DNA from: CAYPPS01 sp964412685
GTDB lineage: Bacteria; Patescibacteriota; Microgenomatia; PFEM01; CAYPPS01
Assembly: GCA_964412685.1 (NCBI GenBank)
Contig: CAYPPS010000012.1
Location: 1-15,476 of the forward strand
DNA: 15,476 bases
Reading direction: 5' to 3'
Shown: in pieces, positions 1 to 5,324 of the stretch
Position numbering within the stretch: the stretch's first letter is position 1
How the letters are laid out: every line of letters begins with the position of its first letter
Notes under the pieces: generated by a model
Database searches by the model: none
What the model was told of the DNA's origin: nothing
The model's input: only the letters and a program-made list of their open reading frames with translations
Made by a program: the position numbers and the translations under genes

Positions 1-5
1 ATATC

Positions 6-1133
6 TCAGTCCTGGACTCTGACCGGCATAATAATATGAAAGAAGGACTTGTCTTTGCCGGTTTTGAAAATCCCGGGATTTAGATTACCGGAAAATTCCA
101 ACTTAACTTCTTTGTCTTTTACGGCGCTCAGAAAATCAAGCAAAAAACGAACATTGAAAGCAATCTTTAAACTCTTCCCTTGGATTTGAGCGTTGACGGT
201 TGATAGATTATCCCCCATTTGAGGTGCGTTAGCGCTGATCTTAACCTGGTCCTTGGTGACTTCCAGTCTGACTATGTTGGCTGACTCTCGGGCAAAGATA
301 CTCGCCGTTCTAATTCCTCTTAATAAATCTTCTTTTTCAATCGTTACTTGAGTGGTGCTTTTGCCGGGAATAATCTTTTCATAATCAGGGAAGTCGCCTT
401 CGATCAAACGAGAAACAATTTCTGCTTGAGGTAAGGAGAAAATTGCCTGACTAGCTTGAGGGGTCAAAGAAAGACTAAAAGAATCACTTTCTTGTTCCTC
501 GGTTAACAATTTAGTTACTTCTATTAAAGTCTTAGCCGGCAGAAGAATTCCTTTGTCAAAAAGTTCCTCCTGATTCTTTTTTAATTCCAAATTTATTTTC
601 TTCAAACTTAAACGATAACCGTCGGTGGCTACCATCACCAGGGAATCACCCCGCTTCTTGAGTAAAACCCCACTCAAGACCGGTCGACTCTCATCTAAAG
701 AAGCGGCAAAAGCAACTTGACTGACAGCTTGATTTAAATTCTTGATCGGTAAGTCAATTTTTTCTTTACCCTCAAAGGAAGGCACCGACGGAAAGTCAGC
801 CGCCGGAATCCCCACCAAACTAGCCCGACCTCCTTCACTCTTGATTTTCAAGGTATGCTTGTCTGTTTCCAGTTCAACTCTGCCGGCGGAAAGCGAAGAA
901 ATTAGTTCGAAAAAGGTTTTCACCGGAATGGTTAAACTCCCCGCTTTTTCAACCTTAGCTCCCAACCAATAATGAATCCCTGTTTCAAGATTAGTACTGG
1001 TTAATTTTAAACGGCTCTTTTCTGTGGTTAAACAAACATTGTTTAAAGCTGGTAGTTGGGCTCGAGAAGCGGCAAAGCGACCGGTAATACTTAAGGCTTT
1101 CTGAAGGTTTTCTTGAAGAACGGAAATTTTCAT
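6..1133 (-). CDS. dnaN: DNA polymerase III sliding clamp (beta subunit)
   Basis: This gene encodes the ring-shaped processivity clamp that tethers DNA polymerase III to DNA. The 375-residue product has the usual full length (about 365-380). Recognisable family stretches are LPALNNV near residue 28, DESRPVLSGV near 145, TDGYRLS near 170, EGDFPDYEKIIP in the middle domain, and a C-terminal IIMPVRV close to the family's typical IMPMRL ending that forms part of the peptide-binding cleft. It follows dnaA on the same strand after a 216-bp gap that carries the origin, the standard dnaA-dnaN order. The ATG at 1133 has no Shine-Dalgarno sequence. A well-spaced promoter at 1188-1160 suggests dnaN can be transcribed independently of dnaA. 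The stop codon lies at 6-8, so the gene is complete. Confidence 0.97.
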   Translation of the reverse strand: MKISVLQENLQKALSITGRFAASRAQLPALNNVCLTTEKSRLKLTSTNLETGIHYWLGAKVEKAGSLTIPVKTFFELISSLSAGRVELETDKHTLKIKSEGGRASLVGIPAADFPSVPSFEGKEKIDLPIKNLNQAVSQVAFAASLDESRPVLSGVLLKKRGDSLVMVATDGYRLSLKKINLELKKNQEELFDKGILLPAKTLIEVTKLLTEEQESDSFSLSLTPQASQAIFSLPQAEIVSRLIEGDFPDYEKIIPGKSTTQVTIEKEDLLRGIRTASIFARESANIVRLEVTKDQVKISANAPQMGDNLSTVNAQIQGKSLKIAFNVRFLLDFLSAVKDKEVKLEFSGNLNPGIFKTGKDKSFFHIIMPVRVQD

Positions 1134-1159
1134 TTTTTATTCTGTTTGTTTAGTTAATG

Positions 1160-1188
1160 ATTATATTTTTTAAGAAACAGGCTTTCAA
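1160..1188 (-). promoter_or_regulatory. Predicted dnaN promoter inside the origin region
   Basis: On the minus strand a -35 box TTGAAA (1188-1183) is followed after exactly 17 nt by a perfect -10 box TATAAT (1165-1160). Transcription would start near 1153, giving a leader of about 20 nt before the dnaN ATG. The promoter lies inside the AT-rich half of oriC, so transcription from it would pass through DNA expected to melt during initiation. It is inferred from sequence only. Confidence 0.65.
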
Positions 1189-1217
1189 TCCCCAAAGTGT
1201 TTTTCTTGTTTATTAAT

Positions 1218-1232
1218 TAGTATTAGTAGTAG
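1218..1232 (+). other. DnaA-trio array / DNA-unwinding element edge
   Basis: Reading plus-strand triplets toward the box gives TAG TAT TAG TAG TAG (1218-1232), that is, 3'-GAT-GAT-GAT-TAT-GAT-5' reading away from the DnaA box. A four-base spacer GCTT (1233-1236, with G1232 extending the GC part) separates the array from the box at 1237. In well-studied origins this motif (3'-[G/A]A[T/A]-5' repeats next to a box) loads DnaA onto single-stranded DNA. One trio deviates in its outer base. Confidence 0.72.
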
Positions 1233-1236
1233 GCTT

Positions 1237-1245
1237 TGTGGATAA
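1237..1245 (-). promoter_or_regulatory. DnaA box, perfect, trio-proximal
   Basis: The plus strand reads TGTGGATAA, so the minus strand carries the consensus TTATCCACA. This is the outermost box, next to the DnaA-trio. It lies in the left copy of a 19-nt direct repeat (1235-1253). Confidence 0.9.
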
Positions 1246-1301
1246 GTGTAAAAGTTTCATTTTTAAATTGAACTTTCGGTTTTTATTTTTGTCGAAAACT
1301 A

Positions 1302-1310
1302 TGTGGATAA
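1302..1310 (-). promoter_or_regulatory. DnaA box, perfect, centred in an inverted repeat
   Basis: TTATCCACA lies on the minus strand. It is flanked by TCGAAAA (1292-1298) and TTTTCGA (1314-1320), a 7-bp perfect inverted repeat whose midpoint (1306) coincides with the midpoint of the box. Confidence 0.88.
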
Positions 1311-1322
1311 GATTTTTCGATT

Positions 1323-1331
1323 TGTGGATAA
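1323..1331 (-). promoter_or_regulatory. DnaA box, perfect, in second copy of 19-nt direct repeat
   Basis: TTATCCACA lies on the minus strand, in the right copy of the direct repeat (1321-1339). It starts 21 bp from the previous box in the same orientation, which places the two boxes on the same face of the helix. Confidence 0.88.
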
Positions 1332-1356
1332 GTGTAAAAATAAAACCACTTATCCA
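1325..1356. repeat. 10-bp inverted repeat joining two opposed DnaA boxes
   Basis: TGGATAAGTG (1325-1334) and CACTTATCCA (1347-1356) are perfect reverse complements separated by a 12-nt AT-rich loop. The arms contain most of two opposed DnaA boxes. In dnaA mRNA the same repeat could form a hairpin across the stop codon, but there is no clean U-tract, so I do not call it a terminator. Confidence 0.7.
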
Positions 1357-1358
1357 TA
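1350..1358 (+). promoter_or_regulatory. DnaA box, 8/9 match, overlapping the dnaA stop codon
   Basis: TTATCCATA on the plus strand differs from the consensus at one position and faces the other three boxes. Its first three bases are the complement of the dnaA TAA stop. It forms the right arm of the 10-bp inverted repeat at 1325-1356. Confidence 0.65.
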
Positions 1359-2732
1359 AAGTTCCTTTCTTATCCGGTCGATATCAACCCGGATATCCTC
1401 ATCTTCTGGGAGTAAGCGGGTGATTTTTTCCACACCGTGCATAATTGTGGTGTGATCTCGGCCACCCAAGAACTGACCGATGTTAACGTAAGGTAGTTTA
1501 AGGTCGTTTCGGAGAAGGTACATTAATACTTGGCGAGGGACGACAATGGTTTTGTTTCTTTTGCTGCTGACCAAGTCCGTGGCCTTAACGCTGTAGTGGT
1601 TAAGAATTGCTTTTTTGATGACTTTCGGCTGGATGTCTTTCTTTTTAGGATTAAGTTCCAAATCTGTTCCCAGTAAATTTTGCGCTAGTTGAGGATTAAT
1701 GGGAATTTGTTGAGTTTTAGCTTCGCTGATTAGTCGAGTCAAGAAGCCTACTAGTTTTCTGGTCGAAGTGATATTACTAGCGATAATTTGGGCTACGTCC
1801 ATGGGTAAGTTCACGCCCGTTTGTTGAGCTTTTATTTGCAAGATGGCGGTTCTTAGTTCGAAGTTTGGATTCTGGATGTCAATAATTAACCCGCCTTCAA
1901 AACGAGATCTTAAGCGGTCTTCTAGTTTTTTAATTTCTTCTGGTGATCGATCGGAAGTCAAAACAATTTGCCCTCCCAGGCTCCAAAGAGAGTTAAAGGT
2001 GTGGAAGAATTCCTCTTGAGCGGTTTCTTTGCCGGCGATGAATTGAATGTCGTCAACCATTAATAATTTAGCGCTTCGATATTGTTTTTTGAAGTTTTCA
2101 GTGTTTTTTCTTCTAATGGCATTAATAATGTCGTTGGTAAATTCTTCACTGGTGCAATAAATGATTTTTGTTTTTGGTTTTTTCTTGATGACCTGATGAG
2201 CAATGGCTTGCATTAAGTGGGTTTTGCCGACCCCTACTCCCCCGTACAGAAAAAGAGGGTTGTAAGCTTTTCCCAAAGAATCAGCCACTGCTTGGGCAGC
2301 TGCGTGAGCCATTTGGTTGCTTGAAGAGACGGCAAAATTGTCAAAAGTAAAATCTGGTCTCAACCTAACTTTGATGATTGCTTCCTGGATTTCTTTTTTT
2401 TGACCGTCTTTTTTCGGTCTTGGTTGATCAAACAAAGGAGAATCACTTTGAGCATCCTTTTCTTTTTTGGGCAGCTGTTTAATGATAAAAACCAGATCGT
2501 TTTTTTTGCCGGTCAAAGAGTCGAGCGTGTCTTTGATCAAAGCGTAGTAGCGATTTTCAACGGCATTGGCAACAAAAGAAGAAGGACAGCCAATTTCGCA
2601 AATTTGTCTGCCTTCGTCGACTGGTTTTATTTGAGTAATGAAAGTTTGGCTGAACCAAGTGGAGAAATTAGCCGTTGAAAGGCTCAATTTTAAATTATCG
2701 AGAGTTAGTTTCCAGATTCTTTCTTGGTCCAT
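1350..2732 (-). CDS. dnaA: Chromosomal replication initiator DnaA
   Basis: DnaA binds DnaA boxes, forms an ATP-dependent filament at oriC and opens the DNA. The 460-residue protein shows all four domains. Domain I (about 1-85) is the interaction domain, and domain II (about 86-120) is a lysine-rich linker. Domain III is the AAA+ core, with Walker A GGVGVGKTH (164-172) and Walker B LLMVDDIQF (223-231). Domain IV (about 365-460) is the helix-turn-helix DNA-binding domain, with the diagnostic GGRDHTTIMHG around 423-433. It is divergent from rpmH and upstream of dnaN, the classic origin arrangement. The ATG at 2732 has no Shine-Dalgarno sequence. The predicted promoter has a DnaA box in its spacer, which suggests autorepression. 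Nothing in the core is missing. Confidence 0.98.
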   Translation of the reverse strand: MDQERIWKLTLDNLKLSLSTANFSTWFSQTFITQIKPVDEGRQICEIGCPSSFVANAVENRYYALIKDTLDSLTGKKNDLVFIIKQLPKKEKDAQSDSPLFDQPRPKKDGQKKEIQEAIIKVRLRPDFTFDNFAVSSSNQMAHAAAQAVADSLGKAYNPLFLYGGVGVGKTHLMQAIAHQVIKKKPKTKIIYCTSEEFTNDIINAIRRKNTENFKKQYRSAKLLMVDDIQFIAGKETAQEEFFHTFNSLWSLGGQIVLTSDRSPEEIKKLEDRLRSRFEGGLIIDIQNPNFELRTAILQIKAQQTGVNLPMDVAQIIASNITSTRKLVGFLTRLISEAKTQQIPINPQLAQNLLGTDLELNPKKKDIQPKVIKKAILNHYSVKATDLVSSKRNKTIVVPRQVLMYLLRNDLKLPYVNIGQFLGGRDHTTIMHGVEKITRLLPEDEDIRVDIDRIRKELYG

Positions 2733-2776
2733 GAAAATAGATTTTTAACATTAGAGCAGTTTTCTTTTCGAATTTC

Positions 2777-2805
2777 ATTTAAACAACTTATCCACAAGTT
2801 GTCAA
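2777..2805 (-). promoter_or_regulatory. Predicted dnaA promoter with DnaA box in the spacer
   Basis: On the minus strand a perfect -35 box TTGACA (2805-2800) is followed by a 17-nt spacer and a weak -10 box TTAAAT (2782-2777). The spacer contains the perfect DnaA box, so bound DnaA would block RNA polymerase. The expected start near 2770 leaves a leader of about 38 nt. The -10 matches only 4/6, so the assignment rests on the -35 and the spacing. Confidence 0.55.
2788..2796 (+). promoter_or_regulatory. DnaA box upstream of dnaA, centred in a palindrome
   Basis: TTATCCACA on the plus strand matches the consensus fully. The surrounding 20 bp, ACAACTTATCCACAAGTTGT (2783-2802), form a 7-bp perfect inverted repeat around ATCCAC. 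It is the only box on the upstream side of dnaA, and it probably serves autoregulation rather than unwinding. Confidence 0.85.
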
Positions 2806-2837
2806 GATAAGAAACAAGAAGCTCTCCTTGTGTGGTG

Positions 2838-2843
2838 TATAAT
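2838..2843 (+). promoter_or_regulatory. -10 box for the small unit at 2850-3230
   Basis: A perfect TATAAT lies at 2838-2843, divergent from dnaA. No convincing -35 is present 16-18 nt upstream, so the promoter may depend on an activator or on its -10 alone. The expected start is near 2850. Confidence 0.45.
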
Positions 2844-2891
2844 AATTTCATCTTATTGAATCCGTGATTAGAGGTTGAGAGGGGGATTGAG

Positions 2892-3176
2892 ATGAGGATG
2901 CAGTTTGATTTGGGGCAACAACAAAGCTTATTCCTTAGTTTTTTAAGGGTGCTTAGACGAGCCCGGATGATGGAGAAGCAAAAACTAGAGGTTTTAGAGT
3001 CCGTTGTTAAGAGGACTGGGCTTTCGGTTTGCCAAAAAGGAGGGGTTTGGATAATTACATGCGATAACTACGTGGTTCCAAAAAGTGGCCAAGGAACTAC
3101 TTGTGCTTATTGCACAAACCAAAATTGCTCCGCGGTCTACGGGGACTGGTGTTTCGGGGAACTGCGCCTCCAATAA
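2892..3176 (+). CDS. Small cysteine-rich protein of unknown function beside the origin (or structured RNA)
   Basis: I do not recognise this 94-residue product. The ATG at 2892 sits 6 nt after a strong Shine-Dalgarno-like GAGAGGGGG (2877-2885), one of only two good ribosome-binding sites in the window. The N-terminal third is basic and predicted helical; a second start at Met26/Met27 is possible. The C-terminal half has six cysteines (47, 57, 71, 74, 79, 87), including CAYC at 71-74, which could bind a metal or form a small zinc-ribbon-like fold. It has its own -10 box upstream and a strong intrinsic terminator 7 nt after the stop, so it is an independent unit between dnaA and rpmH. Codon choice (AGG, GGG, TGC, CGC, AAC, GAC) differs from the T-ending codons of the neighbours. 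Two adjacent hairpins at 3072-3117 leave open the possibility that the RNA itself is the product. Confidence 0.55.
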   Translation: MRMQFDLGQQQSLFLSFLRVLRRARMMEKQKLEVLESVVKRTGLSVCQKGGVWIITCDNYVVPKSGQGTTCAYCTNQNCSAVYGDWCFGELRLQ

Positions 3177-3182
3177 GTTGTT

Positions 3183-3230
3183 ACTCCTGGTTTGGAGGTT
3201 GTTTTTTTCATCTCCAGCCAGGAGTTTTTT
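3183..3230 (+). terminator. Rho-independent terminator of the small origin-side unit
   Basis: ACTCCTGG (3183-3190) pairs perfectly with CCAGGAGT (3218-3225). An inner GGAG/CTCC pair (3194-3197 with 3212-3215) extends the stem across a small internal loop. Six T residues (3225-3230) follow directly. It separates the small unit from the rpmH operon. Confidence 0.82.
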
Positions 3231-3286
3231 CTTGGAAACGGAAAGCGTGGTTGTTATTTGTTGAATCTAATTTGTCAGTTTTAATC

Positions 3287-3315
3287 TTGTTTTGTTCCTT
3301 CTTTCTCGTTATAAT
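3287..3315 (+). promoter_or_regulatory. Predicted rpmH operon promoter, leaderless type
   Basis: TTGTTT (3287-3292), a 17-nt spacer and a perfect TATAAT (3310-3315) precede the rpmH ATG at 3322 by only 6 nt. Transcription would begin at or within a base of the start codon, so the mRNA would be leaderless. There is no room for a Shine-Dalgarno sequence after the -10. Confidence 0.65.
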
Positions 3316-3321
3316 CCCCCT

Positions 3322-3459
3322 ATGCCTAAAAGAACTTGGCAACCTAGTAAAATAAAAAGAAAGAGGAAACACGGTTTCTTGAGTCGGATGGCCACTAAAG
3401 CGGGTCGGACGATTATTAAAAGAAGAAGGAAAAAGGGCCGAAAAAGAGTTTCGCTTTAA
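3322..3459 (+). CDS. rpmH: 50S ribosomal protein L34
   Basis: L34 is a very small, highly basic protein of the large ribosomal subunit that lies close to 23S rRNA. The 45-residue product is unmistakable: it begins MPKRTWQPSKIKRKRKHGF, continues with RMATKAGR near residues 22-29, and ends KGRKRVSL, matching the family over its whole length (44-46 residues usual). It is the first gene of the rpmH-rnpA-yidD-yidC-khpB operon and diverges from dnaA with only the small cysteine-rich unit between them. The stop is 7 nt from the rnpA start. The ATG follows a TATAAT by 6 nt, so it is probably translated from a leaderless mRNA. Confidence 0.97.
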   Translation: MPKRTWQPSKIKRKRKHGFLSRMATKAGRTIIKRRRKKGRKRVSL

Positions 3460-3466
3460 ACTTCCT

Positions 3467-3817
3467 ATGCTTTCTCGAAAGAATCGATTAGATTTAAGGA
3501 GAGAATTTTTAAACCTAAAAGAGAAAGGTGAATTAGTCCCCCATCCCTTTTTTGGCCTCCTTTGTTTGAGGACAAAAAAGAATTCTGAACCCCAATTTGC
3601 TTTTTTGATTTCCACCAAGGTTTCTAAAAAAGCAGTTTCGAGAAATAAATTAAAAAGAAAATTGAGTGGTGTGGTCGAGAAAAAGCTTTCTCGGGTTTGT
3701 TCAGGAACAGAAGCGGTTTTTCTTCTTAAAGGCAAAGCTTTGGAAGCGAACTCGGCTCAATTGGCCCAAGCGATAGACGATACTTTTTTAAAAGCTCAAG
3801 TCCTTAAAGAAAAATGA
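3467..3817 (+). CDS. rnpA: Ribonuclease P protein component
   Basis: RnpA binds the catalytic RNase P RNA and helps recognise the 5' leader of pre-tRNAs. The 116-residue product has the normal size. It shows the family's basic RNR signature at about 51-70 (K51, then SRNKLKRKL around 58-66) after an FAFLIST strand. The N-terminal LSRKNRLDLRREF corresponds to the usual lxkrxRLrrrxdF opening, and the C-terminal helix (about 95-113) is present. The gene starts 7 nt after rpmH, and its TGA overlaps the ATG of yidD in ATGA, indicating translational coupling. No Shine-Dalgarno sequence precedes the start, so ribosomes probably arrive from rpmH. The gene for the RNase P RNA is not visible in this window. 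Confidence 0.93.
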   Translation: MLSRKNRLDLRREFLNLKEKGELVPHPFFGLLCLRTKKNSEPQFAFLISTKVSKKAVSRNKLKRKLSGVVEKKLSRVCSGTEAVFLLKGKALEANSAQLAQAIDDTFLKAQVLKEK

Positions 3818-4041
3818 AGCGGATTTTCTTAAGATTGGTTTCATTTTATCAGCAAGCTCGTCAAGGTTTTTTCACTTTTCTCGGAATTGTTCCCACTGCT
3901 TGTCGGTTTGAACCAACTTGTTCAACTTATGCTTACCAAGCGATAAATAAGCATGGTATAATTCGAGGAGGCTTCAGGGCTTTAAAGAGAATCGCTCGTT
4001 GTCATCCGGGAAACTCCGGTGGTTGGGATCCAGTTAAATAA
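3814..4041 (+). CDS. yidD: Membrane protein insertion efficiency factor YidD
   Basis: YidD is a small membrane-associated protein that assists YidC-dependent insertion of inner-membrane proteins. The 75-residue product carries the complete signature CRFEPTCSTYA (30-40), HGIIRG (47-52), RIARCHP (59-65) and a GGWDPVK ending, with the three conserved cysteines at 30, 36 and 63. An N-terminal amphipathic helix (about 1-25) would hold it at the membrane. It overlaps rnpA by 4 nt (ATGA) and precedes yidC by 29 nt. Its family usually sits in exactly this slot between rnpA and yidC. The gap to yidC (4042-4070) is almost purely A and T and holds a -10-like TAAAAT (4057-4062) without a convincing -35. 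Confidence 0.96.
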   Translation: MKRIFLRLVSFYQQARQGFFTFLGIVPTACRFEPTCSTYAYQAINKHGIIRGGFRALKRIARCHPGNSGGWDPVK

Positions 4042-4070
4042 TTTAAAATAAAAACATAAAATAAAAAAAT

Positions 4071-4844
4071 ATGGTTGCACTCTGGAATACTTTTCTATTT
4101 CAACCTCTGGTTAACTTTCTGATTTTTTTCTATCAGATTGGCTTTCAGAATTTAGGCGTGGCGATTATTGGTTTGACGGTTACTCTTCGCCTCGTCCTGT
4201 TGCCTTTAACAATTCCTTCTTTGAAAGCGGCGGCTAAAATGAGAGAGTTGGCGCCGGAACTGGCTAAATTAAAGAAGAAATTTGCCGGTGACAAACAAGC
4301 ACTTTCTAAAGCCCAGCTTGAGCTTTACAAAAAGAATGGCGCCAATCCTGCTGCCGGTTGTTTGCCTCAAATCGTCCAAATGGTCGTTTTGATTACCCTC
4401 TATAGAGTCTTTTTAACTATTTTAAACGGGGGTGAACTTAGCGAGCTTAACAAATTACTTTATCCCTTTCTGAAATTAGAAGAAACAACCGTTCTTAATA
4501 CTCAGTTTCTTTTTATCGATTTGAGCAAACCAGATGTTATTAATTTACCCGGAATACCTTTTCCTCTTCCTGGGCTTTTGTTGGCCGGGGCGGTTGTCAC
4601 TCAGTTCTTGTCTAGTAAGTTTGCTTCTCCGATGGCGAAGAAGCAAGAGAAATTAGCCAAGAAGACAGAAGGGAAAAGCGATGACATGATGGCTGCCATG
4701 CAAACCCAGATGATTTATCTTTTTCCTTTGATAACTTTATTGATCGGCTTCTCCTTCCCTTCCGGTCTAGTTTTATATTGGCTCATTTTTTCTTTGACGA
4801 TGTTGGCGCAACAATTTTATTTAAACAAGAAGATGGTTAAATAA
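4071..4844 (+). CDS. yidC: Membrane protein insertase YidC/Oxa1
   Basis: YidC inserts and folds membrane proteins, alone or with SecYEG. The 257-residue protein is the short form: it has the five-helix core but not the large periplasmic P1 domain of proteobacterial YidC. Hydrophobic segments lie at about 8-26, 28-48, 98-118, 165-182 and 213-246. The conserved groove arginine is R40 in TVTLRLVLLPL. The cytoplasmic hairpin (about 50-95) carries charged helices ending NGANPAAGCLPQ, and the later PSGLVLYW motif is at 230-237. Unlike SpoIIIJ-type Gram-positive insertases there is no N-terminal lipobox; Cys97 lies in a mid-protein loop. The stop overlaps the khpB start by one base (TAATG). The start has no Shine-Dalgarno sequence and follows A/T-only DNA. 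Confidence 0.95.
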   Translation: MVALWNTFLFQPLVNFLIFFYQIGFQNLGVAIIGLTVTLRLVLLPLTIPSLKAAAKMRELAPELAKLKKKFAGDKQALSKAQLELYKKNGANPAAGCLPQIVQMVVLITLYRVFLTILNGGELSELNKLLYPFLKLEETTVLNTQFLFIDLSKPDVINLPGIPFPLPGLLLAGAVVTQFLSSKFASPMAKKQEKLAKKTEGKSDDMMAAMQTQMIYLFPLITLLIGFSFPSGLVLYWLIFSLTMLAQQFYLNKKMVK

Positions 4845-5311
4845 TGACCAAAGCAAAAAAGCCGGAGTCGGCGGTTAAAGAAACCAAGAAGATAATTGAG
4901 AAGCTGGTCAAGCTTTTGGAAGTTAAAGCCGAGGTCGAAGTTAAATCGAGCGAAGGGGTAATTTTAGTTGATTTGGGTAGTTCGGAAACAGCCAATTTAA
5001 TTGGTTATCACGGTGAGACCTTGAACGCTCTTCAATCGTTGACTAATTTGATGCTCTGGCGAAAAATGGACGAATGGACCAGTGTGGTAGTGGATATTGA
5101 TGGTTATCGGGATAAAAGAAAAGACTCACTCGAGAAGATGGCTCAAAACGTGGCTCAGAAAGTGAAATTTTCTGGCCAACCTCAAGCATTACCGCCAATG
5201 TCCGCTTTCGAAAGACGTTTAGTTCACTTGGTTTTAAGTGAAGATGCTCAAGTGGAAACTGTTTCTGAAGGAGACTCAGAAAGACGAGTGGTAGTTCGCC
5301 CCAAATCCTGA
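4844..5311 (+). CDS. khpB: RNA-binding protein KhpB/Jag (KH and R3H domains)
   Basis: KhpB (Jag) is a cytoplasmic RNA-binding protein, often coupled to yidC, that acts with KhpA in RNA regulation and, in Firmicutes, in cell elongation and envelope control. The 155-residue product has a KH-II domain (about 28-88) with the GxxG loop as GYHG at 54-57 in LIGYHGETLNALQ, and an R3H domain (about 90-153) with RRLVH at 124-128. The N-terminal Jag-N domain of Firmicute proteins (about 50 residues plus linker) is absent, so the protein is the minimal KH-R3H form. Its start overlaps the yidC stop (TAATG), implying translational coupling. The next gene begins 13 nt downstream. Confidence 0.92.
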   Translation: MTKAKKPESAVKETKKIIEKLVKLLEVKAEVEVKSSEGVILVDLGSSETANLIGYHGETLNALQSLTNLMLWRKMDEWTSVVVDIDGYRDKRKDSLEKMAQNVAQKVKFSGQPQALPPMSAFERRLVHLVLSEDAQVETVSEGDSERRVVVRPKS

Positions 5312-5324
5312 TAAAAAGGAGTCA

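Larger units (their letters stand above)
1134..1358. other. oriC: Replication origin (oriC) between dnaA and dnaN
   Basis: The dnaA-dnaN gap holds three perfect DnaA boxes in the same orientation (1237-1245, 1302-1310, 1323-1331) and one inverted 8/9 match (1350-1358). An AT-rich tract of about 100 bp (1134-1232) ends in TAG trinucleotide repeats touching the first box. This is the layout of a bacterial DNA-unwinding region: boxes, a short spacer, DnaA-trios, then AT-rich DNA. Its position downstream of dnaA matches incC of Bacillus subtilis. The 19-nt sequence TTTGTGGATAAGTGTAAAA occurs twice, at 1235-1253 and 1321-1339. The second and third boxes start 21 bp apart, about two helical turns. 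Confidence 0.88.

Noticed and set aside
2850..3230. RNase P RNA, tmRNA, SRP RNA or 6S RNA in the small unit
   Set aside because: The length would fit RNase P RNA or tmRNA, but I find neither the GAGGAAAGTC-type core nor the ACAGAA-type 3' motif, and no tRNA-like GGTTCGAATCC end or SRP tetraloop region. No known RNA class is supported.
3208..3735. 175-codon open frame antisense to rpmH and rnpA
   Set aside because: It covers two certain genes and the terminator on the opposite strand, and its composition reflects lysine/arginine codons read backwards. It is a shadow.
4344..4361. Lipobox-like PAAGC in YidC
   Set aside because: Cys97 follows a charged cytoplasmic loop in mid-protein rather than an N-terminal signal peptide.
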